From Allantophomopsis cytisporea (taxonomy: Eukaryota; Ascomycota; Leotiomycetes; Phacidiales; Phacidiaceae): a DNA stretch of 64,000 bases. The notes beneath the pieces are model-generated. The model saw only the letters and a program-made list of their open reading frames with translations, was not told the DNA's origin and ran no database searches. The stretch is taken from positions 1,860,001-1,924,000 of the forward strand of contig CP103021.1 in the NCBI GenBank assembly GCA_024752435.1, in the 5' to 3' direction. Shown piece by piece: positions 38,201 to 49,191 of this stretch. The position numbers and the translations under genes are program-made. Numbering within the stretch: position 1 is the first letter of the stretch; each line of letters starts with the position of its first letter.

Positions 38201-40338
38201 AATCGATTGCCAATGCAGCCAGCTCTGCTATTTATGGAACTCCTGCGCCATTCGCTCAGTCGATCGCTTCTCAAGCGTCTTCGCGATACGATGAAGCAGT
38301 TTCCGCTGCTCAGTCCCACTATTCACAGGCACTGTCGATTGCATCTGCCCAGATCAGCGGAACGCCAAAACCAGTTCACCAGGAGATGATTGCTTCCGTT
38401 GAGTCAGCATATTCTGATTCTGTTGCTGCTGCTAGCGCGAGACTCCAAGATGCTTTGTCGGCCGCATCCACTGCCGTCTATGGAACATCACTCAGTCCAC
38501 AAGAATCTTTGTTGTCTGTTGCCAACGCCAAGTACGCTGAAGCCCAGGCCTATGCTGCTTCTCAATACTCCGCTGCGCAGACTGCAATCAGTGGATCTCC
38601 AACTCCTGCCCATCAGAGTCTTCTGTCTGCCGCAGGTTCATCCTATAGCAGTCTTCTCAGTGGAGCCGATGGTCAATACTCTTCCGCCGTTGCTGCTGCC
38701 TCAGCCGCATACTACGGTCCGCCACAAGGTGCTCTAGAATCTATCTCATCTGTTGCATCCTCAAAGCTTTCCGAAGGCTTGAGTCTTGCCAGTGCACAGT
38801 ACTCCAGTGCCAAGATTGCCGTCGGTGCTACTCCCACTCCATCTTCGCAGAAGTACCTTGCGCAGGCCCAACAACAATACTACGCTGGTATCGGTTTGGC
38901 ACATGCTAGATATTCTGAATTCGTTGAGGCTGCCTCCTCAGCAGTCTTGCCAACCTCGACGCCCTACTACCAGAACGTTATAAACTCAGTATCAAGCGCT
39001 GTTGTTGGGACGTCAACTCCAGCATACGAGAGTTACTTGTCAGACGCTGCTAGCTCCTACTCATCTTTGTCCTCCGCTGCAGCATCTCAGTTGGATGAGG
39101 TTTTAGAATCGATTAAGGGTGTTGCATCTGGTGCCGGAGGAGCTGCTGTTTCAACTACGAGCTTGACTGCAATTGCATCCTCCCGCTATAGTGCTGCATT
39201 GGCTGCTGCTTCATCTGCTTCGTCCTCGTTGTCTGCTCAGGCAAGCAGCTTGGCTTATGGTACATCTACTGGAGCATTTGAGAGTCTTTCATCTCAGATC
39301 TCTGAGAAGGCAGACTCCGCTGCATCTGGTGCATCCACTGCTATATATGGTAGCGAGACCCCATGGACGGAGTCAGTCGCATCAGCTGCATCTGAGAACT
39401 GGGAGGCTCTCATCACCAGGGCTTCGGAGCAAATCTACGGGCAGCCAACAGCGTTCCATGAGTCTCTATACTCTCAAGCCGGTGACTACGCTGCGCAGGC
39501 CACAGAAGGCGCAGTCGCTCAGTATGCTGCGGTTCAAGCATTGATCTCAGAACTCGTCAACGGAAAGGAGCCTGATTTTACCGAGTCTGTTTACGCACGC
39601 CTCAGCAGTGCATACTACACTGGTGTTGGAGAATACGCCGCTTCTGCCACATCCCTGGCTAACGAAGCCTACGAGTCTGCTTCTAGTGTTGTCAATTCTG
39701 TCTTCACACCACCTCCAACTGTCGAGGCCATCATCGACTCTGCTCAATCACAGGTTCAAGCAGCCGTTGAGGCAGCCAGCCTGCAATTCTATGGCTCCTC
39801 AAAGGGATCTTACGAGCAGTACACTTCTTCCGCCGCTTCTGCTTACAGCTCTGTTCAAAGTGTTGCTAGCGCAGCTGTCTATGGTTCATCCACCGGTTAT
39901 GCTGAGGCTGCTTCATCATCCATTGCGGATTCGTTCTCTTCTGCTCAGAAGGCCATTTCAGATGCCATCTACGGTACTTCAACCGCCCCAGTTGCCTCTA
40001 TTACTGGTGTTGCAGGTGATAGTGTATCATCCGCCACGTCTTATATTGCCGAAAATGTCGCCTCAGCTACTTCGGTTGTTGGAGATGCGTATGCCGATGC
40101 TGCCAGTAAAGTCAGCTCCCTGTATTACGGACCAGAACAAGGTGCCGTGGAAAGTGCCCAGGCAAGACTTAGTGCAGCTGTTGAGAGTGCGCGAGCCAAG
40201 TTGGCTGAATTTGCCAGTGCTGCTGGTGATGGTGCAAATGATGCAGTCAAGAAGGCCAGTGAAGGTGTCGAGGAGTTTGCCAGCAGTGTCAGTAGTGCTG
40301 TGGATAGCGCCACTTCTCACGTCAAGGATGAGCTTTGA
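35267..40338 (+). CDS. Ala/Ser-rich amphipathic repeat protein with C-terminal KDEL
   Basis: Two exons are inferred: 35267-35403 and 35457-40338, with a 53-base intron (donor GTATGT, branch CTGAC, acceptor AAG); 1672 residues. The start is basic and Ser/Lys-rich, then a short hydrophobic stretch LLTWYSIITFIF at 47-58. Residues about 65-560 are helical with repeated Tyr/Pro-containing segments. From about 591 to the end there are about 25 imperfect 33-40-residue units of the form YGTPxGxxESxxSxASSxYSxAxAAAS, broken by a Ser/Ala run and an acidic DDDDD stretch near 857. The last four residues are Lys-Asp-Glu-Leu, the ER-retrieval signal. The protein belongs to a fungal group that I recall carrying misleading homeobox-type names; no DNA-binding domain is visible. 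The function is unknown; a lipid- or membrane-surface role is a guess. Confidence 0.8.
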
Positions 40339-41022
40339 AAGACGAGCTCTTCACAATAACGAATCAAAAAGGGTGTTGGAAGGATGGAAGGGATCGGAGG
40401 GTGGTTTCATTTGTTAAGCCGATTTTTTTCCTTGGATGTAATATTGTCCCGTTTTTGCAGTTGCAGCTTTCGTGTTCTATCATTTTGAGCGCTCTTTTAC
40501 ATCATCGATGTTCCTGCGGATTGATGGCGATATATCCCCTCTGTATGTACTTATGGATTATTGACTAATGATTATGTTGATTGTTTTGCACGTAGAAGTC
40601 CGTCGAAAAGGGCAAGGGAGTTCCCACATGTCATTGATACATATTCGAACATGTGCGCAATCTTTCACATTCGCAAACTGTAGGCTTTCCCAGTATATCA
40701 ATAGGACCACAAGAACTTGTAGTCGCTTCTCCATTGGAGGACCAGTATTTAGGCTAATTTGGTGCAGGGTACCTTTGGCACTACAACTTTCTGAGCATGT
40801 GACATATGACGGGGTAAGAATCGGAGGTATGATTTCTAAGTTGTATATATGTCATTGGGGCCATACATCTCAGTCCATTTAGACTACTAGTGATCGAATA
40901 TCCATTGTTGAGCCGAATTTCAACCAACGGACGACGTCTTCAGGTGTGTCTATATTCGGTTCCATAAATACAGTATTGTGTTTCTCTGATGTTTGACTCG
41001 ATTTAGACGGCAGTCAAGCCAT
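40339..41022. other. Intergenic region
   Basis: The 3' flank of the KDEL protein gene and the former promoter of the GH127-like pseudogene, which includes ATAAATA at 40964-40970, about 55 bases before its ATG. Nothing else recognised. Confidence 0.55.
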
Positions 41023-42306
41023 ATGATTCTCTCTCAATATTTACATTTTCATTTTTTGTGTTTATTTTTCACCATGGGCGGCGGATCAATGCTCACCGGA
41101 ATAGCTTCACGAAAGGCCTTGGCTCCTATGACTTACGGTCTGTTCCCAATTGGAACAATAAGGCCTCTTGGTTGGATCAAAGATCAGTTGGAATTGGAGG
41201 CGGATGGACTTGCAGGTCATCTGTATGATTTTTACAGGTACGTGAAACAAAGTCAATGGCTTGGAGGCGACTCTGAATACAGTGAGCTCCTTGAATCAGC
41301 TCCCTATTGGTACAATGGGATAGTTCCACTGGCATTTACGCTGGACGATGAGAGACTTAAGGAACAGGTGAATAATCTCATCGGTTATGTGTTGAGCCAC
41401 CAGGCCGATGATGGCTGGCTGGCTGGGACCCGAGACTACCAAAGAAACTCGCGGGATATGGGCTCGATGCCTTCTACTGCAAGGGATGACGAATTACGCA
41501 TTGGCAGATCCAATCAAAGAGGAGTCTACTGTGAACGCTATGTACAAATTCATCGTTTTGGCAAATTCAATGCTGAAGGCCAATTGCGCTGGCTTCGTAC
41601 AACCTGGAGATAACTTCGATCCTTACGATTTCGGACGTGCACGGGCCCACGAGCTCTCGACAACACTGCAGTGGCTGTATGAGACATATCCAGAAAGAGA
41701 ACCAGAGCTGGTCTGGGAAACAATGGACTCGATGTGGTTGGGTGCAAAGTTGGTCGGAAAGGATTGGACTGCCTTTTTCGTTGACGGTGTCTTCCCGTGA
41801 GTCACGGTGAAAGCCAATTTCATGTAGTTCTTGATGCAGAAGTACGCACTGTGGAGCGACCCAATAATACAGTCGGTGTATACCGTGGCGCTCTCTTATA
41901 CTCTCTAGATATCAATTTCAACATCTCCTCTTCGCCGGCGTTGAACTGGATCGATCGTAATCCATTGCCGGCGGATCAAACGAACGCGCAATCACTTGAC
42001 CATAAATATACACCACAGTCGACATCCCCATGGGCTGTTGCAATCGATCCATCCCAGATCGTTGCGCGCAACAGCTCCTCTGCAGCAAAGCCTCTGATTA
42101 ATCCTATCTTTCAGAGGAGTGCATCTCCGATATACTTGGAAGTTACTGCAAGCCGTGTAGCTTGGCCTCTTGGTGAAGGCACAGCCAGTGTCCCGACAAA
42201 AAATATGTCACTTGTCGGAGAGTCTTTCATAACACGTTTAATTCCTTATGGCAGTGCAAAATTGCACATGGCGGAATTGCCAGTAGTTTCCTTGCCTAGG
42301 GTATAG
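41023..42306 (+). pseudogene. Broken GH127/DUF1680-type glycoside hydrolase (beta-L-arabinofuranosidase family)
   Basis: The ATG at 41023 opens a signal-peptide-like start, then the conserved family start GTIRPLGWIKDQL and APYWYNGIVPLAF. At 41413-41424 the tetramer GGCT is present three times. Two copies would keep the family sequence DDGWLGPE in frame, so the third copy causes a frameshift, and the homology continues in the next frame to FFVDGVFP and a TGA at 41798-41800. The homology resumes back in the original frame at about 41800 (SHGESQFHVVLDAEVR) and runs to a normal C-terminus (SAKLHMAELPVVSLP, TAG at 42304). Comparison with the remembered family layout shows that about 250-280 residues of the core are missing between these points. 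These include the region of the catalytic Cys and Glu and the zinc-binding Cys residues. It is dead as an enzyme unless the assembly is wrong. Confidence 0.8.
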
Positions 42307-42628
42307 ATTTTATTGTAATTTGTTTTGGTCTATGAGATAAGCAAGCAGATTGCTACGGCTGCTGGCTTGAGCAAATGGAGGATGTCAAAAGGTCTATAAA
42401 CGGAGAGAAGATTAAAATTGTGTAATACTCCTCTAGTAAGAATAACCTTCAAGTTTTGTGATATACTTGTAAGGCAAGATAATATGAGACTTATATCGAA
42501 CAGAAGTGTTATTTTCTTAGAATGTGACAAATATTTTATTTAACTGGTGATTGTCGTTTCTGACACCACATCAAGAAGTAGATATTGACAACTCAAAGTG
42601 CACATATCGGCACAGCAATGCACCTCAT
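42307..42628. other. Short intergenic region between convergent genes
   Basis: About 320 AT-rich bases between the 3' ends of the GH127-like pseudogene and the xylanase gene. Only untranslated flanks are expected. Confidence 0.6.
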
Positions 42629-43754
42629 TCACAAGCCTGCTGCTACAAGGGCATTGTAAGCAGACTTGGGAGAGTAGCTTGAATCGAACAGTAGTGGGGT
42701 CTCTGATGCTCTCCAAGAGTCTGGGTCAGCCACACCCCACACAGTGACCCCAACGCACGCAGCAACGTTTGCACAACCTGTAAAGGCCTACATGATTAGT
42801 CCGTATCAATACTTGCGTGGTCAAAAACTCTTACATTGACATAATCGGTTGAAGAGGCACCTGGAATATCCAATTCTGTTATGGCGATTTCGGAAACTCC
42901 ACTTCCAGCTAACACATTTAAGGCTGCTTCAACACCAGATCCGCCACCTGCACTTAAATGAGATTGTGATCCAATACCGTCAATCGGAACTCCAGCAGCA
43001 ATCCATCTCTTTACTGCAGATGCCATTCCTGTAGTCTTAGCATACGTAGCTGAATCCAAGCTTCAACGATTAGCGCCGTCTGTTTAATGTGAGTATAATA
43101 CTTACTTATAATCGTTGATGTAAAGCTTTGCATTAGGGTCTGCTGCTCTTGCAGCATTGAAGGCAATTGAGACAAAGTCTTCACCAAGGACATTAGAAAA
43201 CACTGAACTTCGAAGAGAGCCATCTTCGTTGAATATCTCGTTGCAGACATCCCATGCATAGATTTTGCCTTTGTAACGCGACACCAATGTGGTAACGTGG
43301 TTCTGGATTACAGATGTCAATGTAGCTTTATCGCTGATGGCTGACACCCAGCTTGGGAGCTGAGAGTGCCATACAAGAGTGTGTCCACGAATGATCTTGC
43401 TATTGGTCGTTGCCCAGTTGGCAAGATAGTCTGCGCCATCGAAGGTGAAAGAATTCTGGGATGCTGGATCTCGTTAGTGATTATAGAGTGGTAGGAGGAA
43501 TACCTCTTACGTTCAGTAGCGTCCCATTTCATGCTGTTCTCCGGAGTGACTTGACCAAAGTCGGCCTGGATAATAGCAGCATTGCTGTTTGCTGTCAAGC
43601 GATTCTCGTCGGTCGCAACACCGACATACTTCTTGCCCTTTCCTTGGAAAAGAGTGTTGATACTAGAAGCAGCCTGCCGACTATCGAGTTCCGATACTGG
43701 AGCAGCGAAAGCTCCAAGAGGCGCAATGAAGGCGAGAAATTTGATGTAATGCAT
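42629..43754 (-). CDS. GH10 endo-1,4-beta-xylanase, secreted
   Basis: Four exons are inferred: 43754-43511, 43463-43106, 43060-42835 and 42787-42629. The introns are 47, 45 and 47 bases, with GTAAGA/GTAAGT donors and CTAAC/CTAAT branch sites; 328 residues. The signal peptide is about residues 1-17. GH10 signatures are complete: ENSMKWD near residue 75, GHTLVWHSQLP at 108-118, the acid/base Glu157 in WDVCNE, the nucleophile Glu263 in ITELDI, and VTVWGVADPDSWR near the C-terminus. No cellulose-binding CBM1 is present, and the length is normal for a single-domain GH10. The enzyme cleaves xylan backbones outside the cell. The neighbouring acetyl xylan esterase and the more distant GH62 enzyme would remove side groups from the same polymer. 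Confidence 0.95.
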
Positions 43755-43825
43755 GGTTGATAGTATAGGGAAAAAAGATTGTGTGCTGTTGAAGTCGACT
43801 CTGTTATCAGTAGGACATATCTATA

Positions 43826-43831
43826 CTTATA
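43826..43831 (-). promoter_or_regulatory. TATA-like element of the xylanase gene
   Basis: TATAAG on the minus strand, 72 bases upstream of the ATG at 43754. Assigned from sequence and spacing. Confidence 0.4.
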
Positions 43832-44925
43832 TCTCAAGACTTTTGAAAATTAGTCACCTGTACTATCTGGTGTCATCGAGTTTAATGTACGGACCTTGGC
43901 GAGTGCTCTTGGCAAAATATATCAGAGCGGTGTTGCGGCGAGGATTACGGCGCTGAGGAAGAAATTGCGGGGAATCAATATAGCCTAGACAGAACCACAA
44001 GTCTGGATAATCAATATTTCCAGGCGAGAATCTAAGGATAGCTCCTCAGAAAACAGGAGTGGCTGAATGTATGTATACGAGATATCCGTTCTTTTCGCTT
44101 GGCATGCTCTGTACCCAGATATTCATTACTATAGTTTTACAGGGATACTGTTAATCGTGAGCAAACAGCTCACCGGCAAATAGTGGAACAATCAGAAATA
44201 AGACTTAGAGACTCAAAGACATGACAGAAGACATACGGAGTATATACGTTACGGGATTACGATGAGTATGGTGAGTACATGAAAGCAACCCATGCGACAA
44301 CTTCCATACAAAAATTTCATGGTTCTTTGCCTGGGAGCTCTTCACAGATACCTTCTTACGGATAAGGCAAAAAACATAGATGAGACGTTGAACTCGTTGA
44401 GATTTCATCTATATTGGTCCACATAATATCATACTACGAACTGTAAATATGACATAAGGTTACGTTTAAGTTTAAGTGCAACGGACCTTTTAAGCGGGAG
44501 GCGTAAAACCTTGATCGATCGGACAGAAGGGGAAAGGAGGAACACCGAAAAGCTCAGTAAAACCGGTTAAATCCAGAGGAAATGTAATAGATTATTTTTA
44601 GCATATCAAATCAGCCTCATATGATCAAATGGAGTGAGAGGAGCAGCTGTTTAGGAATGGTTCCTTCATCCTGTCACCCGTATTGAGGATGCCAGTTCGA
44701 AACCCCACCCGACTCTTTACCTTTGAGCTTACCAGTTTTCCTCTTGTCAGTGTTGTACTACAACACCAGATAACGACGGGAAAAATCATCATGTTCGTCG
44801 ATGATGGCGAGGCCAGCATTCGCGAATTCTGGGATCATGAGAACATGCTTCACCTCAAGTATATAACAGACAGATACCCTCTTTCATAAGATGCAACTCA
44901 TCGTCCTCAACAGTGAGCAAACCCA

Positions 44926-44935
44926 TATATTTAAT
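44926..44935 (+). promoter_or_regulatory. TATA-like element of the CE1 gene
   Basis: TATATTTAAT, about 54 bases upstream of the ATG at 44989. Assigned from sequence and spacing. Confidence 0.35.
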
Positions 44936-44988
44936 CAGCTATATTGTTAATCAAAAATACTCTTAGTCGACCTTTTTCTTCATCAACC

Positions 44989-45959
44989 ATGCAAGTTTTG
45001 CTTTTTGGCTTCGCCCTTGGGCTTATCAGTTCGACATTTGCGGCGCAACTCACCCAGGTCACAGGATTTGGCGATAACCCCACAAATGTTGGCATGTATG
45101 TCTACAAGCCCGATGTGGTTGCATCCGATCCAGCTGTAATCGTCGCAATTCATTACGTATGATTTATATAACCCTTTTTACTTTCAAAGTGGAATTCACT
45201 AACCATCGTGCTGCACAGTGTGGAGGCACCGCACAAGCGTATTACTCTGGCACACAATATGCTAACTTGGCTGACACATACGGTTTCATTATGGTATATC
45301 CCAACTCCCCAAACTCCGGAGGCTGTTGGGATGTTAACACTGCTGCTACACTGACACATAACGCTGGGGGAGACTCTTTGGGGATTGCGTCAATGGTGAG
45401 ATATGCCATATCCACCTACGGCGCCGATGCGAACAAGATCTTCGTAACTGGCTCAAGCTCTGGTGCCATGATGCTTAATGTGCTTGCCGGTGCATATCCG
45501 GATTTGTTTCAAGCCGGCACAGGTTACAGCGGAGTGCCATTCGGATGCTTTGCAGGATCGAGCTCGTGGAACTCACAGTGTGCACAAGGGCAACTCATCA
45601 AAGATGCTGCTACTTGGGGTGATGAGGTTCGAGCTGCCTATCCGGGATATACAGGAGCTCGACCAAAGCTGAAGCTTTGGCATGGGACGGCTGATACAAT
45701 TCTTTATTACCAAAACTTGATTGAAGCAAACAAACAATGTAAGTTGACAGAGAATAACAAAACTATGCTGCTGATTAATATAGGGTCAAACGTCTTCGGC
45801 ATATCTTTCTCCGACAACGTAACAGACCTACCGCAGAGTGGATATACCGAGATGATTTTCGGTGATGGGACACAATATATCGCGGAAAGCGCTCTTGGGG
45901 TCGGACATACTGTGCCCGTTCATGAAACGGATGACTTGGCTTGGTTCGGCATTGCTTGA
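44989..45959 (+). CDS. CE1 acetyl xylan esterase (feruloyl-esterase-like fold), secreted
   Basis: Three exons are inferred: 44989-45156, 45219-45738 and 45784-45959. The introns are 62 and 45 bases, with donors GTATGA and GTAAGT; 287 residues. The signal peptide is about 1-19. The joins restore IHYCGGTA and the conserved KQW. The alpha/beta-hydrolase nucleophile is Ser136 in GSSSG; LWHGTADT carries the Asp region and GVGHTVPVH the catalytic His271. The SP-to-GCWDV segment and GDSLGIASMV match the fungal acetyl xylan esterases of CE1 more closely than the feruloyl esterases. There is no CBM1. The enzyme would remove acetyl groups from xylan, opening it to the GH10 xylanase encoded head-to-head with it. 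Confidence 0.92.
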
Positions 45960-46335
45960 AATTCGTGACTGATATTCACGATTGATATTAGTGGTTGGTG
46001 GTCATGATTCAATGGAAATAAATGTGCTGTGAACATGACTTCTTTTATAAATCTTTCGTCAGATCGTCTTGTCTTTGGTTAATCACTTAATTTGTCAAGT
46101 GGATTCCACATTACTGATTATCCTATTTATTTTTTCTTTCAGCTAGTCACATTACTCACCTAGTCTTCGATTTGTGCACATGCATATTCGTTGTATAATC
46201 GACGATAGAGACCTGTGAGTAAATCTCAACATCTTGCAGTTGGTTGCATTATTGGTAATCCATATATACATGAGTTTGAATGAAATAGACCATAGAGTAT
46301 CAATGAATCAAACATATTCAGATATCTCTCTTCTC
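45960..46335. other. Short intergenic region between convergent genes
   Basis: About 375 AT-rich bases between the 3' ends of the CE1 and GH28 genes. No feature beyond untranslated flanks. Confidence 0.6.
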
Positions 46336-47667
46336 TCACCCAACATTTGCCGAAACCAACTGTGGGAAGTTACTTGGCGCGAAGCGGTTACAAGCCACCC
46401 CAAGAGTTGTGTTTTGATTTAGAATGTTCGCACACTGGAAGACCTCCTCGTCACTGGGTAAACTGGTGTTGTATGCAGGTAAACCCAAAGTCTGATTCAC
46501 AGAGGAGATATCAATATCCTTCAAAAATATATCAGGACATGGATGGCTCAGCGCACAATGGAGGGAGGCAGCGATGTTATATGTTGAAGTTCCGGTGAAG
46601 TTTTCGAAAGTGATGTCCGAGATCTGCATCTTGGATGTCTCGCAGGCATTGCTGCTGCCTTCAGTATAAATGCATTGTGTGATCTGGATCGGCAGCCCGA
46701 CGTTCGTAAGACGGAAGTTGCGGAACGTGATATTGCGAATGTAGCCTGATCCACCGCCTCCCGAGTCACCGTTTCCAGTACTAGTTGCGATATCACCCTG
46801 CCAGGTTTTAATATAAGCGCCGTCGACAGAATTGTACATATCGATGTTCTCGAATGTTGTATTAGTGTTGTAATCAGGTGTCAAAGGATACTGGCCAACA
46901 GAACCGATCGTCATGCCCGTGGATCCATAGCATGTCACATTGCCCACATAAAGGTTGCTTGTATTGCCTTTGGCAGCAATGCAGTCGTCGCCATTTGTGA
47001 TGTTCCAATTGGTCAGAGTAATTGAATCTGAGTTCCAAGTGTCGGTACCATCGGTGTTATCAGTCCCCCACTCATCGTTGCTGGTGGCGTTAACATATAT
47101 ATTATCCATTGTCACGTTCTTGCTGTAGCTGATAAAAGAGGCCCAGAACTGAGGTTGAATGATCTTGAGACCAGAAACAAAAAGATTCGTTGAATTGTAG
47201 AAGGTAATAGATATTGGACGCCCAGGCTCATTGCTGTTGTTCCTATTCTGTGTGTACCAGGCCTGACCATTGCCATTTATTGCTCCATTCCCAGATGCCG
47301 TAAATGTGATGTTGGTTCCTCCGAATAACCATGCAGTCGTTTGGTCCTGAAAGGTAACACCAATACTATGGGAAAGCCAGTATGGTATGTTCGTAGAATA
47401 GACTAGCTCCCCCAGCAGTATGACATTGCAATTCACTAGATTCGTAGTGTTCATGATCTGATCGACATGAAAAGTATTGTCGGTGAAGATAACAGTACCG
47501 TTTGTCCCACAAAGCTCAAACGCCTGAATAATTGAAGGCGTATCATCGACTGGTTGGCCAAAATGTGTTAATGATTCGGGATATAGGTAGCAGGAAGTGC
47601 CATTGTTCACAACATAAGCATTGATGAGAGTAAGGAAGCAGAGACTGAGAATAATATGCTTAAGCAT
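46336..47667 (-). CDS. GH28 pectinase-family enzyme (exopolygalacturonase or rhamnosidase-like), secreted
   Basis: A single exon of 443 residues if the ATG at 47667 is used (an in-frame ATG at 47676 adds three residues). The start was chosen because MLKHIILSLCFLTLINA is a clear signal peptide, while the longer upstream frame has none. GH28 right-handed beta-helix motifs are present: Asn204-Thr-Asp206-Gly and Gly226-Asp-Asp228-Cys, which carry the three catalytic Asp. The usual Gly-His-Gly motif is changed to CYGSTG at 246-251, with Thr250 where His is normal, and the RIK motif reads YIK. Known GH28 branches acting on rhamnogalacturonan show such changes, so polygalacturonic acid may not be the substrate. 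It has many Asn-x-Ser/Thr glycosylation sites. It is secreted and acts on pectin or its side chains. Confidence 0.85.
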   Translation of the reverse strand: MLKHIILSLCFLTLINAYVVNNGTSCYLYPESLTHFGQPVDDTPSIIQAFELCGTNGTVIFTDNTFHVDQIMNTTNLVNCNVILLGELVYSTNIPYWLSHSIGVTFQDQTTAWLFGGTNITFTASGNGAINGNGQAWYTQNRNNSNEPGRPISITFYNSTNLFVSGLKIIQPQFWASFISYSKNVTMDNIYVNATSNDEWGTDNTDGTDTWNSDSITLTNWNITNGDDCIAAKGNTSNLYVGNVTCYGSTGMTIGSVGQYPLTPDYNTNTTFENIDMYNSVDGAYIKTWQGDIATSTGNGDSGGGGSGYIRNITFRNFRLTNVGLPIQITQCIYTEGSSNACETSKMQISDITFENFTGTSTYNIAASLHCALSHPCPDIFLKDIDISSVNQTLGLPAYNTSLPSDEEVFQCANILNQNTTLGVACNRFAPSNFPQLVSANVG

Positions 47668-49191
47668 GATGACCATCTGATGCATGAAGTTAGAAATCGT
47701 TCCTGTTCGAGATATTGAAGGCAACTTATCTGGGATGAGGCGCAATGATGGTTTTATAAGATTGAGTCCAGTCTACTATGAGAACGATTGATTTGATCGA
47801 TCTGATTATTCTTCCAAATAGTCCACCTACACAGCATACCAATCCCCTAAAGGAAAGAGCGGAGGCGGTGGACATGATTCAATTGCCGTGGTCAATCATC
47901 GTCGGCTCTCACCCCGCACCATCATCATAGGCCGGCAATCGTTTACTTACGTAGATGCTCCACCACCCCGCATATTTATCAACTTCGTATTTCGTATACA
48001 CTACCCCGCGTGCCCCGCGACCTTCAGTAATGCTTGTCAAATCTTCGTCGGCTTTTGAAAGTGAAGAAACCGGCTTGACATCATGAGGTTACCGTCACTC
48101 AAAAAGGCTCGAGCAAACTTCGCATTCACCGCAATGCGATGTATCGAGTTATCGTTGTAATTTCCCCTTGTTCTCTCGAGAATCTGTACCCTACCATCGC
48201 TATTGAGACTATACATACTGATGAAATCAGTCTTTGACTCCCTAGGAGCAATATGAAACTTCTACTTTAATAATCAATGGGCCGAAGGACGCTGGAAATC
48301 CATTTGTGTTTAACAACGAAGTCTTTGAAATCCCGAGAGTTGAATGAAATCTGGAAGGACCTTTTTAATCACCAAACTTTCAAATTCTATATTTATGCTT
48401 AGTTGACATCTGTTACAAAGTGCGATTTCTCCGATAGCAGCATAGACGACAGCACTTGTGGCTGCACACACTGAGTCGTCATCAGGATGATATTGGTGAT
48501 AGTCTAGTAGTCTGAAGCCTCAGAAATAGCATATATAGATATTTAATGACATTAATGAAATACTCAATAATAGATTTACCTCTGGAAAACCCTGTGGTAA
48601 GCATATATGTGAAAGTTAAATCATAAGCACCGTAAATCGCACGATACGTTCCTCTCTAATCATTTGAAATACTAGCTAGAGCATGATGATTGGAGACTTA
48701 CTGTATGATTCACGCGCTTCATTACCTTCTTTAATTTAGAGCCGCAGAAAATGTTGCGATGCGGAGGATTCGGACTCCAAATGTCGTTCTGAGCATACGT
48801 AGAATGAGGGTTTGGTTGAATTATAAATCTGTGGAGAACCATCAAAATATGAGACTCTACGACTTCAAGACTGGACTACCCCTCAACAAATAGAGATGTT
48901 TGTATGATGGCAGTTTAAACACAATAATGTTTTTTAATGAACAAAAACATAGCGTAGTTTCGTATTTTGTGAAGTATCTATTTAGGTATCAAACACTTCG
49001 GCGAAACTAAGAATCCGCCCTTATTTTTGTCCACCTACCTAATCAAGTCTAATCTAGCACCTTAAAACAATATGTGATACGGATGTAAGAAACCCCGCCT
49101 CCGTTCTCGAAGCATGTGATGATGTATATAAGGTTAATGCATCCCTGTGATTTGATCTTCATACTTAAATTCTCTTGTCCTTCATCAACTC
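47668..49191. other. Intergenic region
   Basis: About 1.5 kb between divergent genes: the promoter of the GH28 gene at the left and of the NmrA-like locus at the right (TATATAAG near 49125). Nothing else recognised. Confidence 0.55.

Larger units (their letters stand above)
43755..44988. other. Divergent promoter region of the xylanase and acetyl xylan esterase genes
   Basis: About 1.2 kb between the head-to-head genes for GH10 and CE1, so a shared control region is possible. TATA-like elements lie near both starts. One GGTTAAA at 44565-44571 fits the GGNTAAA site of the xylanase regulator XlnR, but a single copy is expected by chance. The frame at 44683-44889 has no family resemblance. Confidence 0.5.

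Noticed and set aside
35267..40338. Homeobox-type transcription factor
   Set aside because: No homeodomain or other DNA-binding motif is visible; the resemblance is only in Ala/Ser-rich sequence, and the protein ends in KDEL.
41797..41848. GTGAGT...GCAG as an intron in the GH127-like gene
   Set aside because: Joining at these sites does not give the family frame, and the family-like sequence SHGESQFHVVLDAEVR lies inside the supposed intron.
44565..44571. GGTTAAA as an XlnR site (also 62373-62379)
   Set aside because: A single GGNTAAA is expected about every 2 kb on both strands together. Only one copy is seen near each gene, so it is not evidence of control.
44683..44720. tRNA-like string near CAGTTCGAAACCCC
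   Set aside because: It resembles a T-loop, but no matching acceptor stem, D-arm or anticodon arm could be found around it.
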